A DNA stretch of 64,000 bases from Snodgrassella sp945267035 (GCF_026535915.1 NZ_JAFNPF010000001.1:1178001-1242000), one strand, 5' to 3'; positions 26,051 to 36,230 are shown, numbered from the stretch's first letter. The notes: generated from the letters alone by a model not told the origin. Translations and numbers: made by a program.

Positions 26051-28114
26051 ATGAATGCTCCTTTGTTAATTGAACTACGTACGGAAGAGTTACCGCCAAA
26101 AGCACTGAATCAGTTAGGTGAAAGTCTGGCCGCTGGCGTGGTAGAAGGGTTAGAAAAGGCTCAGTTAATTGGTTCTGTGGTCGACTATGAGGTGTTTGCA
26201 GCCCCGCGAAGATTAGCCGTATTGGTACATGATGTGAAATCCATGCAAGATGATCAACATGTAATCAAAAAAGGACCGAGTGTTGCTGCTGGCTGGCAAG
26301 ATGGCGAACCAACAAAGGCATTACAGGGTTTTGCTCGCAGTAATCAGGTCACTATTGAGCAGTTGAGTCAAATTAACGATGGCAAACAAATGGTGTTTGC
26401 GTATGAATTTACTCAAGAAGGTCAGCCCCTGAGTGTTCTTTTAAGTGAAATTCTTAATCAAGCTATCAAAAAATTGCCCATTCCAAAGGTAATGCACTGG
26501 GGCAGCAGTACTTTTACTTTTGTACGACCAGTTCATGGATTAGTGATGATGCATGGTTCTGAAACGGTAGCCGGAAGTGTTCTGGGGCTAACCAGTCAAA
26601 ATTGGACCTTAGGCCATCGCTTCCTCAGTGAAGAAAAGATTGTTTTTCAACAGGCAGCAGATTATGCGCAACAATTGTTGAACGAAGGCAAAGTTGTGGC
26701 CAGCTTTGCAGAGCGTAAAGCGCGGATTGAGGAGGGTTTGCAAACAGCAGCCAGTGAATTGGATGCCGAGGTTGCTTTTGCTGATGGTTTGTTAGATGAA
26801 GTCACGGCATTGGTGGAATGGCCGGTAGTACTTCAAGCTGGATTTGATGAGCGTTTTTTACAGGTTCCTCAGGAATGTCTGATTTTGACAATGCAACAAA
26901 ATCAGAAATATTTTCCTTTGTTAAATACGAACGGCAAGCTGATTAATCGTTTTTTGCTGGTTTCAAATTTACAGGCAGACAATCCCATTCATATTATTGA
27001 AGGTAATGAACGGGTGTTGCGAGCACGTTTATCAGATGCTGAATTCTTTTTCAAACAAGATCAAAAATCCACACTTGCCAGTCGTTTACCAAAACTTGCC
27101 GATGTGGTCTATCACAATAAGCTTGGCAATCTGGCGGAAAGAGTGGAACGTATTACAGCTTTATCCGCAACCATTGCCCCAATGCTTGGAGCCGATGTGG
27201 CCCTTGCTAAGCGAGCCGCTCTTTTGGCTAAAGCCGATTTGCTGACGGATATGGTTGGTGAGTTTCCTGAATTACAGGGAACAATGGGTAAGTATTATGC
27301 TTTGCATGATGGTGAAAACGCAGAAGTAGCTACAGCGATTGAACAACATTATTGGCCGCGATTTGCTGGAGATGAGTTACCAGATAATATTATCGGTACA
27401 GTTGTTGCCTTGGCTGATAAGCTGGAAACTTTGATTGGTATCTGGGGAATTGGTCTGATACCAACGGGAGATAAGGATCCTTACGCGTTACGTCGCAGTG
27501 CTTTAGGTATTTTGCGTATGCTGATGCAGCATAATCTACGTTTAACACCATTATTGCAGGCTGCGGCGAATACTTTCCCAACAGGACAACTGGCTGATGA
27601 TACGGTTGCTGGGGTAGAAGAGTTTATGCGCGCGCGATTGGCCGTGTTATTGCAAAATACCTATGCTCAGGATGTTGTAGCAGCGGTTATGGGCGGAAAG
27701 GTGGAGAATCTAGGCGAGTTAACGGCGCGACTGGAGGCGGTCAGTGTATTTAAATCTTTGCCTGAAGCAAATACTTTGGCTGCTGCCAATAAACGGGTAC
27801 ACAATTTGTTGAAGAAAGCCCATCTTTCATCTCTACCTGCGATTAACCCGGAATTATTGCATGAACCTGCCGAGCAAGCTCTTTATCAGGCGACAGAGGC
27901 ATTAGCACCAGAAATTCAGGCAGCGCTAGCTAAACAGGATTTTCAACACGCTTTGACTGTATTGACAGGTATTAAAGCCAAAGTGGATGCATTTTTTACT
28001 GATGTTATGGTGATGGCTGAAGATGAGGCGATTAAATATAATCGTTTAGCTTTATTGCTTTTGTTGTCTCGTCAAATGAATGCGGTAGCTGACATTGCTT
28101 TATTAAATGAATAA
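26051..28114 (+). CDS. glyS: Glycyl-tRNA synthetase beta subunit
   Basis: Tetramer partner of GlyQ, responsible mainly for tRNA recognition, 687 residues. It begins L-L-I-E-L-R-T-E-E-L-P-P-K-A-L, the standard N-terminus, and contains A-D-L-L-T-D-M-V-G-E-F-P-E-L-Q-G-T-M-G-K-Y-Y and D-P-Y-A-L-R-R, both conserved. A strong terminator about 135 bases downstream closes the operon. Confidence 0.97.
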   Translation: MNAPLLIELRTEELPPKALNQLGESLAAGVVEGLEKAQLIGSVVDYEVFAAPRRLAVLVHDVKSMQDDQHVIKKGPSVAAGWQDGEPTKALQGFARSNQVTIEQLSQINDGKQMVFAYEFTQEGQPLSVLLSEILNQAIKKLPIPKVMHWGSSTFTFVRPVHGLVMMHGSETVAGSVLGLTSQNWTLGHRFLSEEKIVFQQAADYAQQLLNEGKVVASFAERKARIEEGLQTAASELDAEVAFADGLLDEVTALVEWPVVLQAGFDERFLQVPQECLILTMQQNQKYFPLLNTNGKLINRFLLVSNLQADNPIHIIEGNERVLRARLSDAEFFFKQDQKSTLASRLPKLADVVYHNKLGNLAERVERITALSATIAPMLGADVALAKRAALLAKADLLTDMVGEFPELQGTMGKYYALHDGENAEVATAIEQHYWPRFAGDELPDNIIGTVVALADKLETLIGIWGIGLIPTGDKDPYALRRSALGILRMLMQHNLRLTPLLQAAANTFPTGQLADDTVAGVEEFMRARLAVLLQNTYAQDVVAAVMGGKVENLGELTARLEAVSVFKSLPEANTLAAANKRVHNLLKKAHLSSLPAINPELLHEPAEQALYQATEALAPEIQAALAKQDFQHALTVLTGIKAKVDAFFTDVMVMAEDEAIKYNRLALLLLLSRQMNAVADIALLNE

Positions 28115-28250
28115 GTTTTAGTTGCGCTATTTCTATTTGAAAGACGATAAAAAATGGCATTAGGATTGCAGACAAAACCTATATTTTCAAAATAGGAGAT
28201 GGCGAATTTTTGTGTTGTTTTTTCTACAATAATAGATAATTGGCCTTTTC

Positions 28251-28278
28251 AAAATGGGGAAGTGAGTTTCCCCATTTT
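28251..28278 (+). terminator. Terminator of the glyQS operon
   Basis: Eleven-base stem AAAATGGGGAA/TTCCCCATTTT with a short loop, followed by an AT-rich tail. It is the only strong hairpin between glyS and the next gene. Confidence 0.75.
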
Positions 28279-28758
28279 ATATATGTTCTATACGATAAAA
28301 AGCTAAATGTTGAAACCATTGATAATGCCAAAATAGAAGTTGAAATTATCCCTTTTTTTTAAAAATTTGTTATCTGATAAGATCACATAGGATAAAAATG
28401 ATTTATTCCAAAATCTTTATGGAATGGGAATATAGCTATTAGAATGACGCATTTATCTAATGTTTTTAGGTGATGGAAAAGATATTTATGAAATTTTAAT
28501 AAATATTTAAGTACGGAAAAAAATAATAAACTTTTTAAAATAAGAAGTTTATAGAAGTCTATAATTATATTTGATTTTTTTATTATAAAATTTGGTCACC
28601 TTATTGCTAAGAAAATGAGCGATGTAAATGCAATGGTACAAGTTCAATATGTGGACATAATTTTATGTTATAAAATTTCGTACTATCTGTTATTCTTTGC
28701 TTTATTGCTATAACCTAGTCAAACCTTTTTATTAAGAATGTAAGGAATTTATCCTAAT
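28279..28758. other. Very AT-rich spacer, no gene seen
   Basis: About 0.5 kb of A/T-dominated sequence with no open frame of credible composition. An AAGGA at 28741-28745 precedes the next gene. Confidence 0.4.
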
Positions 28759-29208
28759 ATGATTTTGGATAGTGTAGTGTTTCATACGGAAGAGGATTAT
28801 CCCTCTTCGTTAGGCTTGGAACATGCAGCAACACATATGGGTTATTACTGGTCGTGGATTGTGCGCCGTGATTTACATAATCCACAATGGAATGAGCTGG
28901 AAGCGGCCGATGTAAATGCGTTAAAAGCTCAGCAGATCAGTGGTGCCCATTTTTTGTTGCAACATATGTCAGGCTGTCTTGAAGATCGAGACTTTAATGA
29001 AGAGGGGCTTCGTTTTTCTTTGTTTTATTATGACGATGAGGAAGAGGGATATGGTCGCTTTATGGAAGACTATATTCAGGCATTAAATACGCCAGAATTA
29101 CCCAGCTTTTACCATGTTGAAATCAGTGCATCGAAGCAGGTTTTACTAGATGCTGTGTTTGATCACGCTTTGCTAGAGTGGCGTCAAAGCTTGCGCTCTG
29201 ATATTTGA
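28759..29208 (+). CDS. Conserved hypothetical protein, DUF7832-like
   Basis: A 149-residue cytoplasmic-type acidic protein: no signal peptide or membrane segment. It contains H-A-A-T-H-M-G-Y-Y-W-S-W-I-V near residues 22-35 and an acidic D-D-E-E-E-G-Y-G-R-F segment near 93-102. The A-T-H-x-G-x-x-x-x-W pattern with a following acidic stretch recalls a family of small uncharacterised proteins (DUF7832). I am not certain of this. It sits 11 bases upstream of gmhB in the same direction and is probably cotranscribed with it. Confidence 0.6.
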   Translation: MILDSVVFHTEEDYPSSLGLEHAATHMGYYWSWIVRRDLHNPQWNELEAADVNALKAQQISGAHFLLQHMSGCLEDRDFNEEGLRFSLFYYDDEEEGYGRFMEDYIQALNTPELPSFYHVEISASKQVLLDAVFDHALLEWRQSLRSDI

Positions 29209-29219
29209 GGAATAAAGCA

Positions 29220-29798
29220 ATGGCATTAAATGGAAAAAATAAATTGATTATTCTTGATCGTGATGGGGTAATCAACGTCATGAATCAGGAACCGGTGACG
29301 GATCCAGATCAATGGAAACCCTTGCCAGGGAGTATGGATGCTATTGCTTTTTTGACTCAAAGTGGTTATACGGTGGTGGTGGCAGAAAATATGTCTGGAA
29401 TTGGTCTGAATCGCGTAACCATGCAGCAGCTCAATGAGGTGCATAGTAAGATGCATCAACATGTGCAAAAAGCTGGAGGTCGGTTGACTGGAATCTGGTT
29501 TTGCCCGCATACGATGAATGCTAAATGTGATTGTCGCAAACCGAAGGCGGGGTTGTTAATTGATATTCTGGAAAGATTGCATATGAAAGCTGAAAACACG
29601 TGGCTGGTTGGTGACGGTTTGCGCGATATGCTAGCAATTGAAGCTATTGGCGGTCATCCAGTTCTGGTGTTAACAGGCAAAGGTAAGGAAACATTGAAAA
29701 TGCAGGAATTACCAGAAGATACGCAGGTATACGACGATCTTCTGGATTTTGCTCAATTCTTTCGCATGCAAGATGAAAAGGCGGCTAAGGAAAGTTAA
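29220..29798 (+). CDS. gmhB: D-glycero-beta-D-manno-heptose 1,7-bisphosphate 7-phosphatase GmhB
   Basis: HAD-superfamily phosphatase of the ADP-heptose pathway that supplies the LPS inner core. The nucleophile motif D-R-D-G-V-I-N is near residue 14, and the zinc-binding cysteines lie in C-P-H-T ... C-D-C-R-K-P-K-A-G, a GmhB hallmark. The fourth HAD motif is V-G-D-G-L-R-D-M. The start at 29220 has GAGGA 8 bases upstream and gives 192 residues; an in-frame codon 15 bases earlier overlaps the previous gene and is less likely. The acyltransferase gene follows after 1 base. Confidence 0.92.
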   Translation: MALNGKNKLIILDRDGVINVMNQEPVTDPDQWKPLPGSMDAIAFLTQSGYTVVVAENMSGIGLNRVTMQQLNEVHSKMHQHVQKAGGRLTGIWFCPHTMNAKCDCRKPKAGLLIDILERLHMKAENTWLVGDGLRDMLAIEAIGGHPVLVLTGKGKETLKMQELPEDTQVYDDLLDFAQFFRMQDEKAAKES

Positions 29799-29799
29799 C

Positions 29800-30564
29800 A
29801 TGCTGTTGTTAAGAAATTTGATTTATTGGTTTTGTTTGTGCATTTTTTGTTTGATATGGATTTGGGTGGTTATTATTTCTATGGCCTTTCCAAATGGGGT
29901 AACATGGTCTACAACGGTATGGGGTAAAACGCTTTTTCTGATGCTAGATAAAATTATCGGCTTGAAATATGAGGCTTTTGGCCAGGAAAATATTCCAGAT
30001 GAAGCGGTGATTGTCTGCTGTAAACATCAATCAGGCTGGGAAACCTTGGCGATGCTGACTTTTTTTCCTAACCTAACTTTCGTCGCTAAACGTGAATTAT
30101 TTTGGATTCCTATTTTTGGCTGGGCTTTAAAATGGCGGGGCACGATTGGCATTGATCGGAGCAAACCTCGATTAGCCAATCAACAGATTATTAGTCAAGG
30201 CAAGATTTGTCATGCTAAAGGAGTATCTATTTGTATATTTCCCGAGGGCACACGAATTAAGCCTGGCTATCGTGGTCTGTATAAGAAAGGTGCAGCACGT
30301 TTGGCGCAAAATCTGCATATGAATTTATTACCAATAGCTTTGAATAGCGGTGAATTTTGGCCAAAGGATTCCTTTTTAAAATATCCAGGCAAAGTTACAA
30401 TGGTGATCGGTAAAGTTATCGCTTACGATGCCGCCCCGACGCCGGAAGAACTGATTAAACTGTGTGAAAACTGGATTGAAAATGAACAAATAAAAATTCA
30501 GGGTGTGGGACCGTTTGCACCACAGAATCGACAAAATCCAACACCTCTTTACCATTCAGACTGA
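29800..30564 (+). CDS. 1-acyl-sn-glycerol-3-phosphate acyltransferase, PlsC family
   Basis: Membrane enzyme that acylates lysophosphatidate to phosphatidate in phospholipid synthesis, 254 residues. One N-terminal membrane helix is followed by the LPLAT domain: motif I is K-H-Q-S-G-W-E (His-x4-Glu rather than the common His-x4-Asp), motif II G-I-D-R-S, motif III F-P-E-G-T-R and motif IV L-P-I-A-L-N-S-G. The start at 29800 follows AAGGA and gives a sensible membrane anchor; an earlier in-frame codon lies inside gmhB. Coupled to gmhB, it links lipid A/LPS and phospholipid supply. A second LPLAT gene lies at 42356-43159. Confidence 0.88.
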   Translation: MLLLRNLIYWFCLCIFCLIWIWVVIISMAFPNGVTWSTTVWGKTLFLMLDKIIGLKYEAFGQENIPDEAVIVCCKHQSGWETLAMLTFFPNLTFVAKRELFWIPIFGWALKWRGTIGIDRSKPRLANQQIISQGKICHAKGVSICIFPEGTRIKPGYRGLYKKGAARLAQNLHMNLLPIALNSGEFWPKDSFLKYPGKVTMVIGKVIAYDAAPTPEELIKLCENWIENEQIKIQGVGPFAPQNRQNPTPLYHSD

Positions 30565-31056
30565 TCTTGATCACTGGGTTTGCTATGATCGCCAATGCAT
30601 AGCTGGCATTTTTCAACTAAAATTAATAGGCTAAAACAATTCAGATTATAAGCAATATCCAAAGGGTTTTTGATCGATGGATTAATCTGATGGCGGGCTG
30701 AAAAAAACAGTTTGGGCACCTGATTAAAATAAATATGATATAAGGGTAAATGTATGGCAATAATCAATTTCATAGAAATTGATCTTGATTTGTTTAATTT
30801 TCCAGCCTAATTAGATGGTAATAGGGGGTGAATAGGTATTCATCCCCAGTGTCAAAAATTCAGAAGGGCAGTGAAATAATCTTATCTTTAGGGCTCTATT
30901 TGCACCAATTGTATATGCATATTGAGTAAAATATTACCGAATTCTATATTCAATTTTCAAAATGATGTACTTTAATTTGACATAGGTGATGCTTGATTAA
31001 AGCCGCAATATTCGTTTTAAATTTCAGCTTAGTAGTTAATAGCATATTGTAATTAA
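30565..31056. other. Spacer with hairpin and one doubtful small frame
   Basis: A minus-strand frame of 74 codons (30549-30773, starting M-K-L-I-I-A-I-H-L-P-L) overlaps the end of the acyltransferase gene and has no ribosome-binding site; I consider it doubtful. A hairpin at 30824-30847 (10-base arms GGGGGTGAAT/ATTCATCCCC, one G-T pair) could act as a terminator for the gmhB-acyltransferase transcript, although it lacks a T-run. Confidence 0.4.
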
Positions 31057-31752
31057 ATGGCTTTAATAAAATATACAACCAGTCATGGGTGGCAGTTTGA
31101 GCTTAAGCTTAGACGCACTGCGCAAAAGAATATTATTTTGCGGGTAGACCATCTAGGTCAGGTAAGAATCAGTGCACCACCATCTGTGACTTTAGCTAAA
31201 TTACAGCATTGGTTGATGGTTAATGAAGCGAAGTTTTCGCATTTTTGGCAGCAGGCTTGGCAGGCACAACAAGCAAGAGTAGACATGCCACAAAAAATTT
31301 GGTTCCGTGGACAAAGCTATACTTATGCTATTAGCCAAGGGGATGAAATTGTCTGGCATCCACTTAAGGGATTTTCCTTGCCCAATTTCTCTGCTGCCCA
31401 ACAACGGGAATTAATGGTTAATTGGTTAAGGATGCAGGCTCAATCGGTATTAATTGAACGGTTGCATCATTGGTCTAGAATAATGCAACTTGAGCCTAAA
31501 GCTGTTGCCTTGAGTCAGGCGAAAACGTTTTGGGGCGTATGTCGTAGTCGCACGGGTATTCGCTTGAATTGGCGCTTGATTGGTGCACCAGATCATGTCA
31601 TTGATTATATCTGTATTCATGAGTTAAGCCATATTCAACATCCTAATCACGGTGCGGCATTCTGGTCTTTGGTGGCAAGGTATACAACGGAAATTAAGCC
31701 GGCAAAAATGTGGTTAAGCCAATATGGTCAACAGTTGTTTCAGTTTGGTTGA
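31057..31752 (+). CDS. YgjP-type metallopeptidase-like protein (DUF45)
   Basis: A 231-residue soluble protein with the zinc motif H-E-L-S-H-I-Q-H-P-N-H-G-A-A-F-W, a full HExxH plus downstream histidine, typical of the YgjP/DUF45 family. The preceding W-G-V-C-R-S-R-T-G-I-R-L-N-W-R-L segment is also a family signature. Members are predicted metal-dependent hydrolases; the natural substrate is unknown. The gene is convergent with mfd. Confidence 0.88.
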   Translation: MALIKYTTSHGWQFELKLRRTAQKNIILRVDHLGQVRISAPPSVTLAKLQHWLMVNEAKFSHFWQQAWQAQQARVDMPQKIWFRGQSYTYAISQGDEIVWHPLKGFSLPNFSAAQQRELMVNWLRMQAQSVLIERLHHWSRIMQLEPKAVALSQAKTFWGVCRSRTGIRLNWRLIGAPDHVIDYICIHELSHIQHPNHGAAFWSLVARYTTEIKPAKMWLSQYGQQLFQFG

Positions 31753-31903
31753 TTAGGTGATTAAACCCATTAGATGCTTATGCTAAGCAATCTCTGCCAG
31801 ATGATGTAGTTTAGCATTTTTGACAATGATTAAAAGTATAAGGCACGCATCTAAGCTAGAGCATAGGTTTTAAGGGACATTAATATTGTGATACATGTCT
31901 AAT

Positions 31904-31929
31904 TCTGAGCAGAATGACTTCTGCTCAGA
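31904..31929. terminator. Hairpin between convergent ygjP-like gene and mfd
   Basis: Perfect 11-base stem TCTGAGCAGAA/TTCTGCTCAGA with loop TGAC, located between two converging genes. There is no clear T-run on either side, so it is only a likely bidirectional terminator. Confidence 0.5.
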
Positions 31930-31963
31930 TTGAGTCTAACCATGCTTGAGCATATTGTTGCTA

Positions 31964-34900
31964 TTACTCAACGCTTAGTTGTTTCATGATATTTTTGATA
32001 ACCTGCACACGTTGCATAACATCTTCAATAGCAATAGTCACGCGTAATTTATCCGCACCAACAAGACGATAATTTTTATCGCTTTGCATCATTGAGACGA
32101 TGGTGGCCGGATTAATTTGATGATGCTTTCCAAATGTGAAGATGATGGCTTCGTTGCTGGCATCAATGGCATCAATACCCAGTGCTGTAGCCTGAATGCG
32201 TAAGTGATGGCTGGCAATTAAGGTTGAGACAGCCGGTTCTGGTAGACCAAAGCGATCAATCAGCTCTTCATGAATTTCATCGATTTGAGCTTCGGTTTCG
32301 CAGCTGGCTAAACGTTTATATAACACTAAGCGAGCATGAATATCGGCACAATAGCTTTCAGGTAATAAAGCAGGGCTGTGCAATTTAATTTCGCTGGTAA
32401 TGCCTAGTGGCGCATCAAGATCGGGCTCTCGTCCTTTTTTCAGATTCCGCACTGCCTGTTTAAGCATTTCAGTATAGAGGGTGAAACCAACCTGTATCAT
32501 TTCTCCCGATTGTCCTTCACCTAGTATTTCACCCGCTCCGCGAATTTCCAGATCTTGCATCGCCAATGTAAAGCCGGCACCGAGGTCATCGGCAATTTCG
32601 ATTGCTTCCAGTCGTTTTTGGGCATCTTTAGTGGTCGATTCAGGAATGAGTAAATACGCATAAGCCTGATGATGAGAACGTCCAACGCGACCACGTAATT
32701 GATGCAACTGCGCTAAACCAAATTTATCGGCTCGTTCAATAATGATGGTGTTGGCATTTGGAATGTCAATACCTGTTTCGATAATGGTTGAACAAAGTAG
32801 AATGTTGTATCGCTGTTGCAAAAAATCACGCATCACTTGTTCCAGCTCACGTTCGCGTAATTGTCCGTGGGCAATCCCTATACGAGCCTCTGGCAATAGT
32901 TCTGTTAGCTTTTCATAAGTATTGGCAATAGTGGCTACTTCGTTGTGCAGGAAAAAAACTTGTCCGCCACGCTTCAATTCGCGCATCACCGCTTCACGAA
33001 TTAAACCATCGCTTACTGGTCGAACAAAAGTTTTGACTGCCAGCCGGCGGCTGGGCGCAGTGGTTATTAATGAAAAATCGCGCAGACCTTCCAAGGCCAT
33101 ACTTAAGGTACGAGGTATGGGGGTGGCGGTTAGGGTTAAAACGTCGACATTAGCGCGCAATCGTTTTAATTGCTCTTTCTGACGGACACCGAAACGATGT
33201 TCTTCGTCGATAATAACCAAACCCAGGTTTTTAAAATGCACATCCGGTTGCACGAGTTTATGAGTGCCAATGACGATATCGATGGTGCCATCGGCCAGTC
33301 CTGCCAGAACGTTTTGGGTCTGTTTACTGCTATTGAAACGAGAAAGTTGCGCTACTTTGACTGGGAAATCGGCAAACCGATCAGTAAAATTCTGAGCATG
33401 TTGCTCTACCAGTAAGGTTGTAGGTGCCAAAACCACAACTTGTTTGCCCGCCATTGCGGCTACAAATGCTGCGCGTAACGCGACTTCGGTTTTACCAAAG
33501 CCGACGTCACCACATATCAGCCTATCCATGGGTTTTTCAGCGCATAAATCTTTCAGAGTAGCTGCAATGGCTGCTGCTTGATCTTCTGTTTCTTCGTAGC
33601 CAAAGCCCTGAGCAAAGGCTTGGTAGTCCATTTCGTTTAGGGAGAATTGATATCCTTGTTGTGCTTCTCGTTGCGCGTACAAATTTAATAGTTCTGCTGC
33701 AGTGTCACGTGCTTTTTCTGCTGCTTTATGTCGCGCTTTATCCCACGCTCCGTGCCCCAGTCTATGTAGACTAACATTATCGTGGGCATTGCCGGCATAA
33801 CGCGAAATAAGTTGTAGCTGAGATACCGGAACATAAAGCTGGGAACCTTCGGCATATTCTAAAAGCATCATTTCACACATGCCTTCGCCTAAGTCGAGGG
33901 TGACCAACCCTTGATAACGCCCTATACCATGCTGTTCATGGACGACGGGATCACCAATTTTAATTTCTGCCAGATCACGCAGCATGCCATCTGAAACGGC
34001 CTTGTGCTTACGACGGGTACGTCGGCCGCGTACAACATACTGATAAAGATCTGCCTCAGTAATGATGATTAATTGCGATTGCGGAAGCTGAAAGCCATCA
34101 GCTAATGGTGCAGTAGTCAAACACAATGTAGAAGAGCTATGGAGGAAGTCGGCCCAATTTTGCACAATTGTTGGGTGTAAGCCGTATTCACGCATAAAGT
34201 TCAGCATGGTCTCTCGACGACCTAAACTTTCTGCACAGATCAAAGTTCGCCCGTCTTGTTGCTGTAGAAAAGTTTTTAATGCGTGTAAAGGATCATCTGC
34301 TTGTCGGTCTACCGCGATAGCGGGTAGTGCATATTCAGTGTCTGGAGAGATTTGCGGTATCAATCTGGCAAATGGTTTAATCAATGCACCAAACTCATCT
34401 TCACTTAAAAAGAGATATTGCGGCGGTAATGGGGGATAAGCAGGATCACCTTGCGCCAATATGTAACGTTGTTTTACATCTTGCCACAGGCGTGCCGCTT
34501 CGGCATGGATCTCGCCAATACACACCAATATTGCTTGCTGACTAATATAGTCAAAAATGCTGACACAATCTTCTTCAAAAAATAAGGGTAAATAGTACTC
34601 CACCCCCGCACCAAACTGACCTTCAGATACCGCTTGATAAACGGTAGCTTGTCGTGGATCACTATTGATTTCTTCACGGAAGCGACTACGGAAAATTTTC
34701 TGCGCATCGCTGTCTGTTGGGAATTCATGTGCCGGCAGTAGACGGATTTCTTGCACGCTGGTTAAGGTGCGCTGACTGTCTACATCGAATGTTTTGATGC
34801 TGTCTATTTCATTGTCAAACAGATCAAGGCGGAAAGGGGTTTCACTTCCCATCGGGTATAGGTCAAGTATTCCTCCTCGCATGGCAAATTCACCCGTTGC

Positions 34901-35368
34901 CACAACATGGGTAACATGATTATAACCCGCTTCAATCAAACTATGTTTTAAGGCATCGACATCGAGTTCTTGCCCAGTTTTAAGCCAGAAAGTCCGACCT
35001 AAAATAAAGGATGGTGGGGCGATTTTCTGCATAGCAGTTGCCAAGGGCAACAATAAGACATCCACCATGCCATTTTTTAGCTGCCATAAAGTACTCAGCC
35101 GTTCTGATACCAATTCCTGATGAGGAGAAAAATGTTCATAGGGAAGTGTTTCCCAATCGGGGAAAAACACCACTCTTGCCGCGGGATCAAAAAACTGCCA
35201 TGCCGATTGAATGCGAATAGCTTGTTCAGTATCAGCAGTCAGGATGATTTTAATTTGATTGGTGGGTAAATGCTGGCGCAGTAATAGGGTCAGGCTGCCA
35301 GCACTTAAGTTGGGCCAACAAACGGTCTGTTTGATTTGTGGTAATGGAAAAGCAGTTTCAGAAGGCAT
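31964..35368 (-). CDS. mfd: Transcription-repair coupling factor Mfd
   Basis: A 1134-residue DNA translocase that removes RNA polymerase stalled at lesions and recruits UvrA. The order is: N-terminal UvrB-homologous region, RNA-polymerase-interacting CarD-like domain around residues 470-540 (V-V-H-E-Q-H-G-I-G-R-Y), and RecG-like helicase domains. The helicase has Walker A G-D-V-G-F-G-K-T near 620-627, the DEEH box near 720 (I-I-D-E-E-H-R-F-G-V) and the T-A-T-P-I-P-R-T-L motif. The C-terminal TRCF domain follows (L-P-E-S-Y). Length is normal. It is transcribed alone. Confidence 0.97.
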   Translation of the reverse strand: MPSETAFPLPQIKQTVCWPNLSAGSLTLLLRQHLPTNQIKIILTADTEQAIRIQSAWQFFDPAARVVFFPDWETLPYEHFSPHQELVSERLSTLWQLKNGMVDVLLLPLATAMQKIAPPSFILGRTFWLKTGQELDVDALKHSLIEAGYNHVTHVVATGEFAMRGGILDLYPMGSETPFRLDLFDNEIDSIKTFDVDSQRTLTSVQEIRLLPAHEFPTDSDAQKIFRSRFREEINSDPRQATVYQAVSEGQFGAGVEYYLPLFFEEDCVSIFDYISQQAILVCIGEIHAEAARLWQDVKQRYILAQGDPAYPPLPPQYLFLSEDEFGALIKPFARLIPQISPDTEYALPAIAVDRQADDPLHALKTFLQQQDGRTLICAESLGRRETMLNFMREYGLHPTIVQNWADFLHSSSTLCLTTAPLADGFQLPQSQLIIITEADLYQYVVRGRRTRRKHKAVSDGMLRDLAEIKIGDPVVHEQHGIGRYQGLVTLDLGEGMCEMMLLEYAEGSQLYVPVSQLQLISRYAGNAHDNVSLHRLGHGAWDKARHKAAEKARDTAAELLNLYAQREAQQGYQFSLNEMDYQAFAQGFGYEETEDQAAAIAATLKDLCAEKPMDRLICGDVGFGKTEVALRAAFVAAMAGKQVVVLAPTTLLVEQHAQNFTDRFADFPVKVAQLSRFNSSKQTQNVLAGLADGTIDIVIGTHKLVQPDVHFKNLGLVIIDEEHRFGVRQKEQLKRLRANVDVLTLTATPIPRTLSMALEGLRDFSLITTAPSRRLAVKTFVRPVSDGLIREAVMRELKRGGQVFFLHNEVATIANTYEKLTELLPEARIGIAHGQLRERELEQVMRDFLQQRYNILLCSTIIETGIDIPNANTIIIERADKFGLAQLHQLRGRVGRSHHQAYAYLLIPESTTKDAQKRLEAIEIADDLGAGFTLAMQDLEIRGAGEILGEGQSGEMIQVGFTLYTEMLKQAVRNLKKGREPDLDAPLGITSEIKLHSPALLPESYCADIHARLVLYKRLASCETEAQIDEIHEELIDRFGLPEPAVSTLIASHHLRIQATALGIDAIDASNEAIIFTFGKHHQINPATIVSMMQSDKNYRLVGADKLRVTIAIEDVMQRVQVIKNIMKQLSVE

Positions 35369-35505
35369 AATGTACAGTAAATTAATCTCAATTTAAGGTT
35401 TACTTATGGGCAAGCTGGTATAAGACAAGTCTGCACAAGAATGATAAGCATAGGATATTATTCAAAAGAACAATAATTAAGAGCTATGTATTCGATTTTG
35501 GTCAT

Positions 35506-35994
35506 TTAAAATAAAGCGATAAGGTACATTACTGCTATGGTAATGAGCATGGCAAAAGCACAGCCAATTTTGGCGACAACGCCAATCACCAAACCGATTA
35601 CAGTACCCAGACTAACCTTTCCGGCTGCCACAAGATTGCGACGCGCAATAAATTCACCAACGGCTGCGCCAACAATGGGTCCCAATAACATGCCAGGCAA
35701 GGCGAAAAACATGCCAATGATCGAACCGATAAATGAACCCCATATGGCGCGTTTGCTGGCACCGCTGTGTTTGGCTCCCAACATGCCGGCCAGATAATCT
35801 AATACACAGCCAAACAAGGTTAGTATGCCTAATGAGATTAATGTCGGTGCGCCCATAATTTGATAATTACTGCTGAGAGCCAATAGCCAAGCGCCTCCAA
35901 ACATAAGTGGAAGACCTGGTAAAGCTGGAATAATCGTACCTAAAAGTCCGATACAGAGTAATACAATAGCCAGTGCAACTAATAATGCATTCAT
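35506..35994 (-). CDS. DUF456-family membrane protein
   Basis: A 162-residue inner-membrane protein with four to five hydrophobic segments. The N-terminus contains I-I-P-A-L-P-G-L-P-L-M-F-G-G-A-W, and later G-A-K-x-x-G-A-S-K and L-P-G-M-L-L-G-P-I-V-G-A-A-V-G-E, all DUF456 signatures. The ATG at 35994 has GAAGGA 10 bases upstream; a TTG at 36012 would add six residues. The function is unknown. Confidence 0.85.
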   Translation of the reverse strand: MNALLVALAIVLLCIGLLGTIIPALPGLPLMFGGAWLLALSSNYQIMGAPTLISLGILTLFGCVLDYLAGMLGAKHSGASKRAIWGSFIGSIIGMFFALPGMLLGPIVGAAVGEFIARRNLVAAGKVSLGTVIGLVIGVVAKIGCAFAMLITIAVMYLIALF

Positions 35995-36201
35995 AAAGCT
36001 TAAATCCTTCAAAATATTAGAATCAGAAGAATGGGGTTTTTAGGGTGCAACACAAGAAGAAAATGGGTAAGAAATACCAAATTATTGTAATAGATGATTG
36101 GAGGAATTATGATGCAAGCTGATCGTTAAAAATGCTCGTAGCCAAGATCAAAGCTTGTTAATCGATGATAAAAGGATAAATTATTAACAATATTACAAAC
36201 A

Positions 36202-36230
36202 AACAGGTAGCTTAAATTAAGCTACCTGTT
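36202..36230 (-). terminator. Terminator of typA
   Basis: Perfect 13-base stem AACAGGTAGCTTA/TAAGCTACCTGTT with a 3-base loop. The minus-strand tail is TTTGTTTG. It starts 16 bases downstream of the typA stop. Confidence 0.82.

Noticed and set aside
30549..30773. 74-codon minus-strand frame overlapping the end of the acyltransferase gene
   Set aside because: Overlaps a well-supported gene on the other strand, has no ribosome-binding site and no recognisable motif.
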